Source: Xanthomonas dyei (GTDB lineage: Bacteria > Pseudomonadota > Gammaproteobacteria > Xanthomonadales > Xanthomonadaceae). Taken from it: DNA of 61,858 nt. Shown in pieces: positions 55,012-61,858 of this stretch. The DNA is taken from positions 1 through 61,858 of the forward strand of contig NZ_MDEE01000030.1 of the NCBI RefSeq assembly GCF_002939865.1. Direction: 5' to 3'. The notes below the pieces were generated by a model. The model did no database searches. It worked only from the letters and a program-made list of their open reading frames with translations, and had not been told where the DNA came from. Position numbers and translations under genes: made by a program. Position 1 is the first letter of the stretch; each line of letters starts with the position of its first letter.

Positions 55012-56043
55012 ATGAGCCTCGTGACCACAGCATCGCCAACTATCACTGATTATCTGGATCCACCTGCTGCCGACATCGACGGTGCCATCGCGTTGCGCGG
55101 CGACATTGCCGTGTCGTTGCCGATGCGCCATGCCGGTATGCGCGAGGTGCGCCTGCGCTACGAGTTGATCGGCGCTGCCAATGCGCCGGTGGTGTTCGTT
55201 GCCGGCGGCATCTCTGCCCATCGGCATCTTGCGGTCAGCGATGTGTTCACCGAAAAAGGCTGGGTGGATGGCCTGGTCGGTGCGGGCCGCGCGCTGGATC
55301 CTGCATCGCGCCGTTTGTTGGCATTCGACTTTCTCGGTGCCGATGGCACGCTGGATGCGCCGATCGATACCGCCGACCAGGCCGATGCGATTGCAGCGCT
55401 GCTGGACGCGCTGGGAATCGCCCGTCTGCACGGTTTTGTCGGTTACTCGTATGGCGCGCTGGTCGGGCTGCAGTTCGCCACCCGTCATGCCGGCCGCGTG
55501 GGCACCTTGATTGCGGTGAGCGGGGCGCATCGCGCGCATCCGTATGCCGCAGCATGGCGCGCACTGCAGCGCCGTGCGGTGGCGCTGGGCCAGCTGCAAT
55601 GCGCGGAAAATCACGGGCTGGCGCTGGCGCGGCAGTTCGCGATGCTCAGCTATCGCACGCCGGAAGAATTCAGCGAGCGCTTCGATGCGCCGCCGGAAGT
55701 GATCAATGGCCGCGTGCGTGTGGCCGCCGAAGACTATCTGGATGCCGCCGGTGCGCAGTACGTGGCGCGTACCCCGGTCACCGCATACCTGCGCCTGTCC
55801 GAATCCATCGACCTGCACCGTATCGACCCGGCGCAGGTGAGCGTGCCCACCGTCGTGGTGGCGGTGGAAGGCGATCGCCTGGTGCCGTTGGCCGACATGG
55901 TCAGCTTGGTCGAAGGTCTTGGCCCGCGCGGCAGCCTGCGTGTGTTGCGCTCGCCATATGGCCACGACGCCTTTCTGAAAGAAATCGATCGCATCGACGC
56001 GATCCTCACTACTGCCCTTCGCATCACCGGAGAAACCGCATGA
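55012..56043 (+). CDS. metX: homoserine O-acyltransferase, MetX family
   Basis: 343 residues from [20 protein letters not shown]; the frame is open upstream through the riboswitch but not as protein. Alpha/beta hydrolase fold: [18 protein letters not shown], the nucleophile Ser in [18 protein letters not shown], and [14 protein letters not shown] with His in [11 protein letters not shown]. MetX proteins acylate homoserine for methionine synthesis; in Xanthomonas relatives the acyl donor is reported as succinyl-CoA, which I cannot confirm from sequence. The stop overlaps the metB start by 4 bp and a SAM riboswitch precedes it. Confidence 0.92.
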   Translation: MSLVTTASPTITDYLDPPAADIDGAIALRGDIAVSLPMRHAGMREVRLRYELIGAANAPVVFVAGGISAHRHLAVSDVFTEKGWVDGLVGAGRALDPASRRLLAFDFLGADGTLDAPIDTADQADAIAALLDALGIARLHGFVGYSYGALVGLQFATRHAGRVGTLIAVSGAHRAHPYAAAWRALQRRAVALGQLQCAENHGLALARQFAMLSYRTPEEFSERFDAPPEVINGRVRVAAEDYLDAAGAQYVARTPVTAYLRLSESIDLHRIDPAQVSVPTVVVAVEGDRLVPLADMVSLVEGLGPRGSLRVLRSPYGHDAFLKEIDRIDAILTTALRITGETA

Positions 56044-57257
56044 GCTATCGTGACCCCGCCGACGCCCCTTGTACCGCCGCCACTGCCGCCGTGCGCGCAG
56101 GCATCGACCGCGATACCGCCTACGGTGCGGTGACCCCGCCGATCGTGCTGTCGTCGAACTTCTCCTTCGACGGGTTCGGCAACAAGCGCCAGTACGACTA
56201 CACCCGCAGCGGCAACCCCACCCGCGATCTGCTCGGCGAGGCGTTGGCCGAGCTGGAAGGCGGCGCAGGCGGCGTCATCACCTCCACCGGCATGGGCGCG
56301 ATCAACCTGGTGCTCAACGCCGTGTTGCAACCCGGCGATACGCTGGTGGTGCCGCACGACGCCTACGGCGGCAGCTGGCGGCTGTTCAATGCGCTGGCCA
56401 AGAAGGGCCATTTCGCGCTGATCACTGCAGACCTCACCGACCCGCGCTCGCTGGCCGATGCCTTGGCGCAGTCGCCCAAGCTGGTGTTGATCGAAACCCC
56501 GTCCAACCCGCTGCTGCGCATCACCGATCTGCGCTTTGTCATCGAAGCGGCGAAGAAAGTAGGTGCGTTGACCGTGGTCGACAACACCTTCCTGTCGCCA
56601 GCGCTGCAAAAACCGCTGGAATTCGGCGCCGATCTGGTGCTGCACTCCACCACCAAGTACATCAACGGCCATAGCGATGTGGTGGGCGGTGCGGTGGTGG
56701 CGCGCGATGCCGAGCTGCATCAGCAACTGGTGTGGTGGGCCAATGCGCTGGGCCTGACCGGCTCGCCGTTCGATGCTTTCCTCACCTTGCGTGGCTTGCG
56801 CACGCTGGATGCGCGTCTGCGCGTGCATCAGGAAAATGCCGATGCGATCGCAGCGTTGCTGGACGGGCACGCGGTGGTCAACCAGGTGTATTTCCCGGGA
56901 CTGGCATCGCATCCGGGCCATGCGCTGGCGGCGCGTCAGCAGAAGGGCTTCGGCGCGATGATGAGTTTTGAATTGAATGGTGGCGAAGCGGCGGTGCGCG
57001 CCTTCGTCGATGGGCTGCGCTACTTCACGCTGGCCGAGTCGCTGGGCGGCGTGGAAAGCCTGATTGCGCATCCGGCTTCGATGACGCATGCGGCGATGAC
57101 CGCCGAGGCACGTGCGGCGGCCGGCATTTCCGATGGGTTGCTGCGGTTGTCGATCGGGATCGAATCGGCCGAAGACTTGCTGATCGACCTGCGCGCCGGG
57201 CTGGCGGGTGCCGAGGCGACCCTGACCACCACCAACCGCAAACAGGTCGACGCGTGA
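56040..57257 (+). CDS. metB: cystathionine gamma-synthase (MetB-type PLP enzyme)
   Basis: 405 residues from [21 protein letters not shown] Cys/Met-metabolism PLP enzyme: YDYTRSGNPTRDLLGEALAE, GGAGGVITSTGMGAINLVLN, IETPSNPLLRITDLRFVIEA and the PLP lysine in LVLHSTTKYINGHSDVVGG (about residue 210). SLGGVESLIAHPASMTHAAM is the typical C-terminal block. It joins acyl-homoserine and cysteine, or directly uses sulfide. Coupled by 4-bp overlaps to metX and hom, which supports a role in methionine rather than cysteine metabolism. Confidence 0.92.
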   Translation: MSYRDPADAPCTAATAAVRAGIDRDTAYGAVTPPIVLSSNFSFDGFGNKRQYDYTRSGNPTRDLLGEALAELEGGAGGVITSTGMGAINLVLNAVLQPGDTLVVPHDAYGGSWRLFNALAKKGHFALITADLTDPRSLADALAQSPKLVLIETPSNPLLRITDLRFVIEAAKKVGALTVVDNTFLSPALQKPLEFGADLVLHSTTKYINGHSDVVGGAVVARDAELHQQLVWWANALGLTGSPFDAFLTLRGLRTLDARLRVHQENADAIAALLDGHAVVNQVYFPGLASHPGHALAARQQKGFGAMMSFELNGGEAAVRAFVDGLRYFTLAESLGGVESLIAHPASMTHAAMTAEARAAAGISDGLLRLSIGIESAEDLLIDLRAGLAGAEATLTTTNRKQVDA

Positions 57258-58342
57258 GCAGCGTGCTGCCTGTGTCGCGACGTGCATCCGCGGCGACGGT
57301 CGCACCCACGCCACGTCTGGCATTGCTGGGCACCGGCACCGTGGGCCGCGCTTTCGTGACGCGCTACACCGCGTTGCAACAGCGTCAGCTGCGCTTGCCG
57401 CGCTTCGATTGGCTGGCCAACTCGCGGATCGCCCAGGATTGTGGCGTGAGCGCGGAGCAGGCATTGCTGCAGGCCAACGCCGCGCCGCGTGGCCAGGCCG
57501 TATTGCAGCCGTGGGCCGAGACCGTGGCGCTGCGTGCCGGCGATGTGCTGGTGGACGCCACGGCCAGCGATGTGGTGGCCGATTGGCATGTGGAGTGGTT
57601 GGGGCGCGGCGTGCATGTGGTGACCGCCAACAAGCTGGGCCAGGGCACGGCGTTGTCGCGTGCGCACGCGCTGCTTGCCGCCCGCCATGCCAGCGGTGCG
57701 CAGTACGGAGACAGCGCCACCGTGGGCGCCGGCTTGCCGGTGTTGAGCAGCGTACGCGCACTGGTGGCAGGGGGCGACCATATCCATTCGATCGAGGGCG
57801 TGCTGTCGGGATCGTTGGCATGGCTGTTTCATCGCTACGACGGCAGCGGCGCGTTTTCGCAGTGCGTGCGTGAGGCGGTGGCGTCGGGGTATACCGAGCC
57901 GGATCCGCGGATCGATCTGTCCGGCGAGGATGTGCGGCGCAAGCTGTTGATCCTGGCGCGTGCGGCTGGTTGGCAACTGGAGGCCGAGCAAGTGCATGTG
58001 GAGTCGCTGGTGCCTGCCAGCCTCACCGGCGTGCCGATTGGCCAACTGGATGCCCGCCTGGGCGAAATTGATGCCGAAGTGAGCGCGCGCTGGCAGCAGG
58101 CACGCGCAGCAGGGCGGTGTCTGCGCTTTGTCGGCCGTGTCGATGCGCATGGCGCAAGCGTGGGTCTGCGCGAGCTTGCGCTGGACCACCCCTTGGCTGG
58201 CGGCGCCGGAACCGACAACCGTGTCGCCATCAGCAGCGACCGTTATCGCGAGCAGCCGTTGTTGATCCAGGGCCCGGGTGCGGGTGCGGAGGTCACGGCG
58301 GCCGCGTTGCTGGACGATGTGCTGCGGATCGTGGCTGGTTGA
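57254..58342 (+). CDS. hom: homoserine dehydrogenase
   Basis: 362 residues from a GTG start overlapping the metB stop (GTGA). The NAD(P)-binding motif is RLALLGTGTVGRAF near residue 25, then DVLVDATASDVVADWHVEWL, VVTANKLGQG and the catalytic domain with IEGVLSGSLAWLFHRYDGSG, YTEPDPRIDLSGEDVRRKLL. There is no N-terminal aspartokinase and no C-terminal ACT domain, so feedback by threonine through ACT is not expected. It reduces aspartate semialdehyde to homoserine, supplying the substrate of metX in the same operon under riboswitch control. Confidence 0.93.
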   Translation: MSSVLPVSRRASAATVAPTPRLALLGTGTVGRAFVTRYTALQQRQLRLPRFDWLANSRIAQDCGVSAEQALLQANAAPRGQAVLQPWAETVALRAGDVLVDATASDVVADWHVEWLGRGVHVVTANKLGQGTALSRAHALLAARHASGAQYGDSATVGAGLPVLSSVRALVAGGDHIHSIEGVLSGSLAWLFHRYDGSGAFSQCVREAVASGYTEPDPRIDLSGEDVRRKLLILARAAGWQLEAEQVHVESLVPASLTGVPIGQLDARLGEIDAEVSARWQQARAAGRCLRFVGRVDAHGASVGLRELALDHPLAGGAGTDNRVAISSDRYREQPLLIQGPGAGAEVTAAALLDDVLRIVAG

Positions 58343-58674
58343 TGCAATTGTTGGTTGGGGATGCATTGCATCTCCCGCGGGTTTGCCGCTGGTTTGTGCA
58401 GACGTCTTGGTTGGTGGCGGTCGGGCCAAGAGACCATCTGCGCGTTGCGCGCGCGTTATCGTTTGGCAGGCGTTGGTGCGGTTATCCGTGCGGCATGTGC
58501 TTGCTCACTCGCGTGATGGTTATTGCGAATGTGCGACTGATGGTTGCGGCTTGTGCTGCCGTTGCCTGCCGTGGTCATCTTCAAACGCTGCGAGACGACC
58601 GCAGCCGGAAATGCCCCGGCTGCGGTTCGCATCAGAAACAAACCACGGCATCGTGCTGCTGAGTGCTGCCGCCG
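58343..58674. other. spacer after the met operon, with a hairpin
   Basis: About 330 bp between convergent genes. The only structure seen is CCGCAGCCGG...CCGGCTGCGG at about 58600-58626, which may end one or both transcripts although it lacks a clear T-run. Confidence 0.45.
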
Positions 58675-59670
58675 TTACTGCGCGATTGCCTTCAACAGCG
58701 CGGCGTTGAAACGCGCCGGGTTTTGCACCTGCGGCGAGTGACCCAAGTCTGCAAATTCGATCAAGCTCGCATTCGGAATGGCCGCGGCTGCCTGCTTGCC
58801 CAGTTTGGTGTAGTCGCCGACGCGCGCCTTGACTTCCGGCGGAGCGGTGTCCTTGCCGATTGCGGTGCGGTCCTTGAGGCCGATGAATAGCGTGGTCGGC
58901 ACCGCCAGCTTGGGCAGCTCATAGACGACCGGTTGGTTGAAGACCATGTCGTAGGTCAGGGCCTGATTCCAGGCGACCGCCTGTTTGCCGTTGCCCAGCG
59001 ACATGCCGGCCTGCATGCGCGCCCAGCGTTCGAATTCGGGCTTCCATTGACCGGCATAGTACACGTCCATCTGGTACTTCTTGATACGGTCGAAGCTGAT
59101 CTTGAGTTCGTTGTCGTACCAGGCATCCACGCTGCGCCACGGAATGCCGGCGGCCTTCCAGTCTTCCAGGCCGATCGGGTCGACCAGGGCGAGGTGTTCG
59201 GTGGCCTGCGGGTACATCAGCGCGTAGCGGATCGCGAGCATGCCGCCCATCGAATGGCCGACGACCACGGCGCGGTCGATCCCCAGCTTTTGCAGTAGTG
59301 CGTGTGTGTTGTCGGCGAGCTGCGCAAACGAGAACTGGTAGGCCGCCGGCTTGCTCGATTTGCAGAAGCCCACCTGATCCGGCGCGATCACGCGATAGCC
59401 GGCCTTGGTCAGGGCTGCGATGCTGGATTCCCAGGTGGCCGCGCAGAAATTCTTGCCGTGCAGCAGCACGGCGGTGCGTCCGTTCGGCTTGCCAGTGGGC
59501 GCGACATCCAGATACGCCATTTCCAGCGGCTGCTGCTGCGAGGTGAACGCGTAGGTCTTGACCGGGTAGGGGTAATCGAAGCCTTCCAGACGCGGGCCAT
59601 AGCTGGCTTCCTGCGCCATCAGCGGGCCGCAGGCCAGGGTGAGTGCGAGTGCACAGGCGAGATGTCGCAT
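58675..59670 (-). CDS. secreted alpha/beta hydrolase
   Basis: 331 residues from MRHLACALALTLACGPLMAQ, a signal peptide with GGAG before the ATG. Fold motifs: TAVLLHGKNFCAATWESSIA, nucleophile Ser in AVVVGHSMGGMLAIRYAL, and His in EFADLGHSPQVQNPARFNAA. Sequence resembles haloalkane dehalogenase/epoxide-hydrolase-like alpha/beta hydrolases, but no specific substrate motif is visible. Single-gene unit; no co-directional partner nearby. A REP-like repeat lies about 100 bp upstream of the start, in the spacer towards sdaA. Confidence 0.85.
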   Translation of the reverse strand: MRHLACALALTLACGPLMAQEASYGPRLEGFDYPYPVKTYAFTSQQQPLEMAYLDVAPTGKPNGRTAVLLHGKNFCAATWESSIAALTKAGYRVIAPDQVGFCKSSKPAAYQFSFAQLADNTHALLQKLGIDRAVVVGHSMGGMLAIRYALMYPQATEHLALVDPIGLEDWKAAGIPWRSVDAWYDNELKISFDRIKKYQMDVYYAGQWKPEFERWARMQAGMSLGNGKQAVAWNQALTYDMVFNQPVVYELPKLAVPTTLFIGLKDRTAIGKDTAPPEVKARVGDYTKLGKQAAAAIPNASLIEFADLGHSPQVQNPARFNAALLKAIAQ

Positions 59671-59773
59671 CGTGTTCTCCATCCGGGATCCGTGCGGGAA
59701 GGCTACACGGCGCACCGTGGTGGAGGCGTGGATCCGGGCGGTGCCGCGGCGAGGGGGGGGGCGGGCTGGCTTA

Positions 59774-59820
59774 CCCTCATTCGCCCTTCGGGCACCTTCT
59801 CCCGCAGGTAGGAGAAGGGG
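59774..59820. repeat. REP-like palindrome, third copy
   Basis: It shares CCTCATTCGCCC, GGGCACCTTCTCCCGC and GGAGAAGGGG with the inverted pair at 9551-9850, in the orientation of the first member. It lies in the otherwise empty 297-bp spacer between sdaA and the secreted hydrolase gene (59671-59967). Confidence 0.8.
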
Positions 59821-59967
59821 GCTTTCTGCTGAAATGGCCTTGCGATGTGGGGTTGTTTTCCGCCGCAGGCGCCGGCCGGTTGGGTGCCGCAGTAGCGGGG
59901 CGAATTGCTGGATCAATCCCACGTGATGCGATGCGTTTTGACCACTGGCGTCATGCCATCGGCAGGC

Positions 59968-61350
59968 TCAGCACTCGATGACGTTCACCGCCAGGCCGCC
60001 GCGGCTGGTTTCCTTGTACTTGTCCTGCATGTCGCGGCCGGTGTCGCGCATGGTCTTGATGACCTTGTCCAGCGAGACCTTGTGTTTGCCGTCGCCGCGC
60101 ATCGCCATGCGGCTGGCGTTGATGGCTTTCACTGCGCCCATGGCATTGCGTTCGATGCACGGGATCTGCACCAGCCCGCCGATCGGGTCGCAGGTCAGGC
60201 CAAGGTTGTGTTCCATGCCGATTTCCGCGGCATTTTCGATCTGGCCGGGGTTGCCGCCGAGTGCGGCCACCAGGCCGCCGGCTGCCATCGAACAGGCCAC
60301 GCCTACTTCGCCCTGGCAACCGACTTCGGCCCCGGAAATTGAGGCGTTTTCCTTGTAGAGAATGCCGATGGCCGCTGCGGTAAGCAGGAAATCGAAGATG
60401 CGCTGTTCGGACGCGCCAGGACAAAAACGATCGAAGTAATGCAGCACCGAGGGAATGATGCCAGCCGCGCCGTTGGTCGGTGCGGTGACCACGCGGCCGC
60501 CGGCTGCGTTTTCTTCGTTGACCGCGAGTGCGTACAGGTTGACCCAATCCAGCGTGGTCAGCGGGTCGCGCATGGCCGCTTCGGGTTTGGACGATAGTTC
60601 GCGGTACAACGCCGGTGCGCGCCGCGACACATTCAAACCGCCCGGCAGCGTGCCTTCCTGGCGGATACCGCGCTCCACGCAGGATTGCATCGCCACCCAC
60701 AGTTCGCGCAGGCCGGCGCGGATCTCGTCTTCGCTGCGCCAGCTCTTTTCGTTTTCGAACATCAGCGCGGCGATGCTCAAACCACTGCGTGCGCATTGGG
60801 CCAGCAGTTCGTCGCCACTGAGAAACGGATACGGCAGCGGCGTTTCGTCGGCCACGATGCGGTCGTCGGCGGCGTCGTCCTGATTGACCACAAATCCGCC
60901 GCCCACCGAGTAGTAATCGCGGGTGGCGATCACGCCTTCATCGGCATCGTAGGCAGTGAAGCGCATGCCGTTGGTGTGGTACGGCAACTTCTGCCGCTTG
61001 TTCATCGGCAAGTCGCGCTTTTCGTCGAAGCCGATCGCGTGCTGCCCCATCAGGTTGATGCGCTTGCTACTGCGGATACGATCGAGCGTGGCGGGAATGA
61101 CGTCCGGGTCGATCAGGTTGGGGCGATGGCCTTCCAGCCCGAGCAACACGGCCTTGTCGGTGCCGTGGCCGCGGCCGGTCAGCGCCAGCGAGCCGAACAC
61201 CTCGGCGCGGATGCGCACCACATCCTGTAGGCGGCCGGCGTCAAGCAACCAGCGATGCACGAAACGCTCGGCGGCGCGCATCGGCCCCACGGTGTGCGAG
61301 GAACTGGGACCGATGCCGATCTTGAACAGGTCGAACGTGCTGACAGCCAT
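59968..61350 (-). CDS. sdaA: L-serine ammonia-lyase (iron-sulfur type)
   Basis: 460 residues from [20 protein letters not shown]. The beta and alpha domains of the single-chain enzyme are fused: [20 protein letters not shown] at the start, and the cluster-binding cysteines in [39 protein letters not shown] terminal cysteine (NVIEC) is the residue that in the family caps the active site. It converts serine to pyruvate and ammonia. No strong ribosome site precedes the ATG. It is a single-gene unit between a repeat-bearing spacer and a glutaredoxin-like gene. Confidence 0.96.
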   Translation of the reverse strand: MAVSTFDLFKIGIGPSSSHTVGPMRAAERFVHRWLLDAGRLQDVVRIRAEVFGSLALTGRGHGTDKAVLLGLEGHRPNLIDPDVIPATLDRIRSSKRINLMGQHAIGFDEKRDLPMNKRQKLPYHTNGMRFTAYDADEGVIATRDYYSVGGGFVVNQDDAADDRIVADETPLPYPFLSGDELLAQCARSGLSIAALMFENEKSWRSEDEIRAGLRELWVAMQSCVERGIRQEGTLPGGLNVSRRAPALYRELSSKPEAAMRDPLTTLDWVNLYALAVNEENAAGGRVVTAPTNGAAGIIPSVLHYFDRFCPGASEQRIFDFLLTAAAIGILYKENASISGAEVGCQGEVGVACSMAAGGLVAALGGNPGQIENAAEIGMEHNLGLTCDPIGGLVQIPCIERNAMGAVKAINASRMAMRGDGKHKVSLDKVIKTMRDTGRDMQDKYKETSRGGLAVNVIEC

Positions 61351-61436
61351 GCGTGCCGGAGAGGTGAGCGTAAAGGCGGCTATTCTAGTCGTTCGACGAT
61401 TGCGGCACGGCTGCAGCGCAGCATGAGACCTGTTCG

Positions 61437-61670
61437 ATGGCCCTGACCCTGTACCAGCGCGACGATTGCCACCTCTGCGACCAAGCCTTGGAAGTGCTGG
61501 CGCAGGTCCGTGCTGGCGAGTTCAGCAGCGTGTTTATCGACGACGATGTGGCGCTTGAGGCGGCTTATGGCGCACGTGTGCCGGTGTTGCGCGACGTGCA
61601 CGGACGCGAGCTGGACTGGCCGTTTGACAGCCTGCGGTTGCGCGCGTGGTTGAATGCCGGTACCCACTGA
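61437..61670 (+). CDS. glutaredoxin-family (DUF836) small protein
   Basis: 77 residues. A thioredoxin-fold start [20 protein letters not shown] carries the redox motif CHLC, and [19 protein letters not shown] provides the cis-proline loop. Such DUF836/GrxF-like proteins are small thiol-disulfide proteins of unclear partner. It is divergent from sdaA with an 86-bp gap. No ribosome site of strength was noted. The remaining 188 bp to the window end carry nothing recognised. Confidence 0.88.
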   Translation: MALTLYQRDDCHLCDQALEVLAQVRAGEFSSVFIDDDVALEAAYGARVPVLRDVHGRELDWPFDSLRLRAWLNAGTH

Positions 61671-61858
61671 TGCGGGGTGTGCGCATGCCATACGCGCCAG
61701 CTTATGGATTTGGAGCGGCTGAAAACGACGTCACGCCGGTCTGGTGCGCAGCTGCGGGTCTGCGACTTGGCTGCAGGGCCCTTGCCCGCCCACCCTCGCG
61801 GGACACGCCGCAAGTACGTCCATGTAGCAACTGTGTTGGTCAGGACCTCAATCCGCGA

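Noticed and set aside
53652..55046. Extended N-terminus of prfC
   Set aside because: The frame crosses the M23 peptidase gene and the met leader; the GTPase domain begins normally at 53651.

Overview
The window is high-GC, densely coded gammaproteobacterial DNA. Gene content, protein sequences and the many TonB-dependent receptors next to secreted glycosidases point to the genus Xanthomonas. No rRNA, tRNA, CRISPR array, prophage or complete insertion sequence was recognised.

Region 1 (1-22.6 kb) is a carbohydrate-utilisation locus matching the N-glycan/N-acetylglucosamine (nix-type) cluster known from X. campestris. Reading mostly on the minus strand, it holds a TonB-dependent receptor with its own terminator, then secreted GH29 fucosidase, GH18 endoglycosidase, GH20 hexosaminidase (lipoprotein), GH2 beta-mannosidase and GH3 beta-xylosidase. 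A second TonB-dependent receptor, a GH35 beta-galactosidase and an APC-family permease cut by the window edge follow. A divergent glucokinase gene closes the locus. Together these would take up glycans across the outer membrane, strip them residue by residue, and phosphorylate released glucose. The GH92 and GH125 alpha-mannosidases of the X. campestris cluster are not in this window. Palindromic operator candidates lie at three of the promoter regions.

Region 2 (22.6-32.8 kb) is housekeeping: rsmE-bioA facing a nudE-cysQ-mazG-ynfA-like operon of nucleotide clean-up enzymes, a stomatin/NfeD membrane pair, glycine cleavage genes gcvT and gcvH, and a lysine/alanine-rich histone H1-like protein behind a long untranslated leader. 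Two REP-type palindromes lie between glk and rsmE.

Region 3 (32.8-46 kb) holds a serine beta-lactamase-like hydrolase, an ADP/ATP-translocase-like transporter, a DUF1304 protein, a TetR-controlled hydrolase-fadE pair, a third TonB-dependent receptor and a small predicted outer-membrane protein.

Region 4 (46-61.9 kb) holds hslO, mtgA, a GtrB/ArnC-like glycosyltransferase, a CBS protein, an AsmA-family protein, trhA, prfC and an M23 peptidase. A SAM-I-type riboswitch then precedes a translationally coupled metX-metB-hom operon. A secreted alpha/beta hydrolase, sdaA and a small glutaredoxin-like protein end the window.
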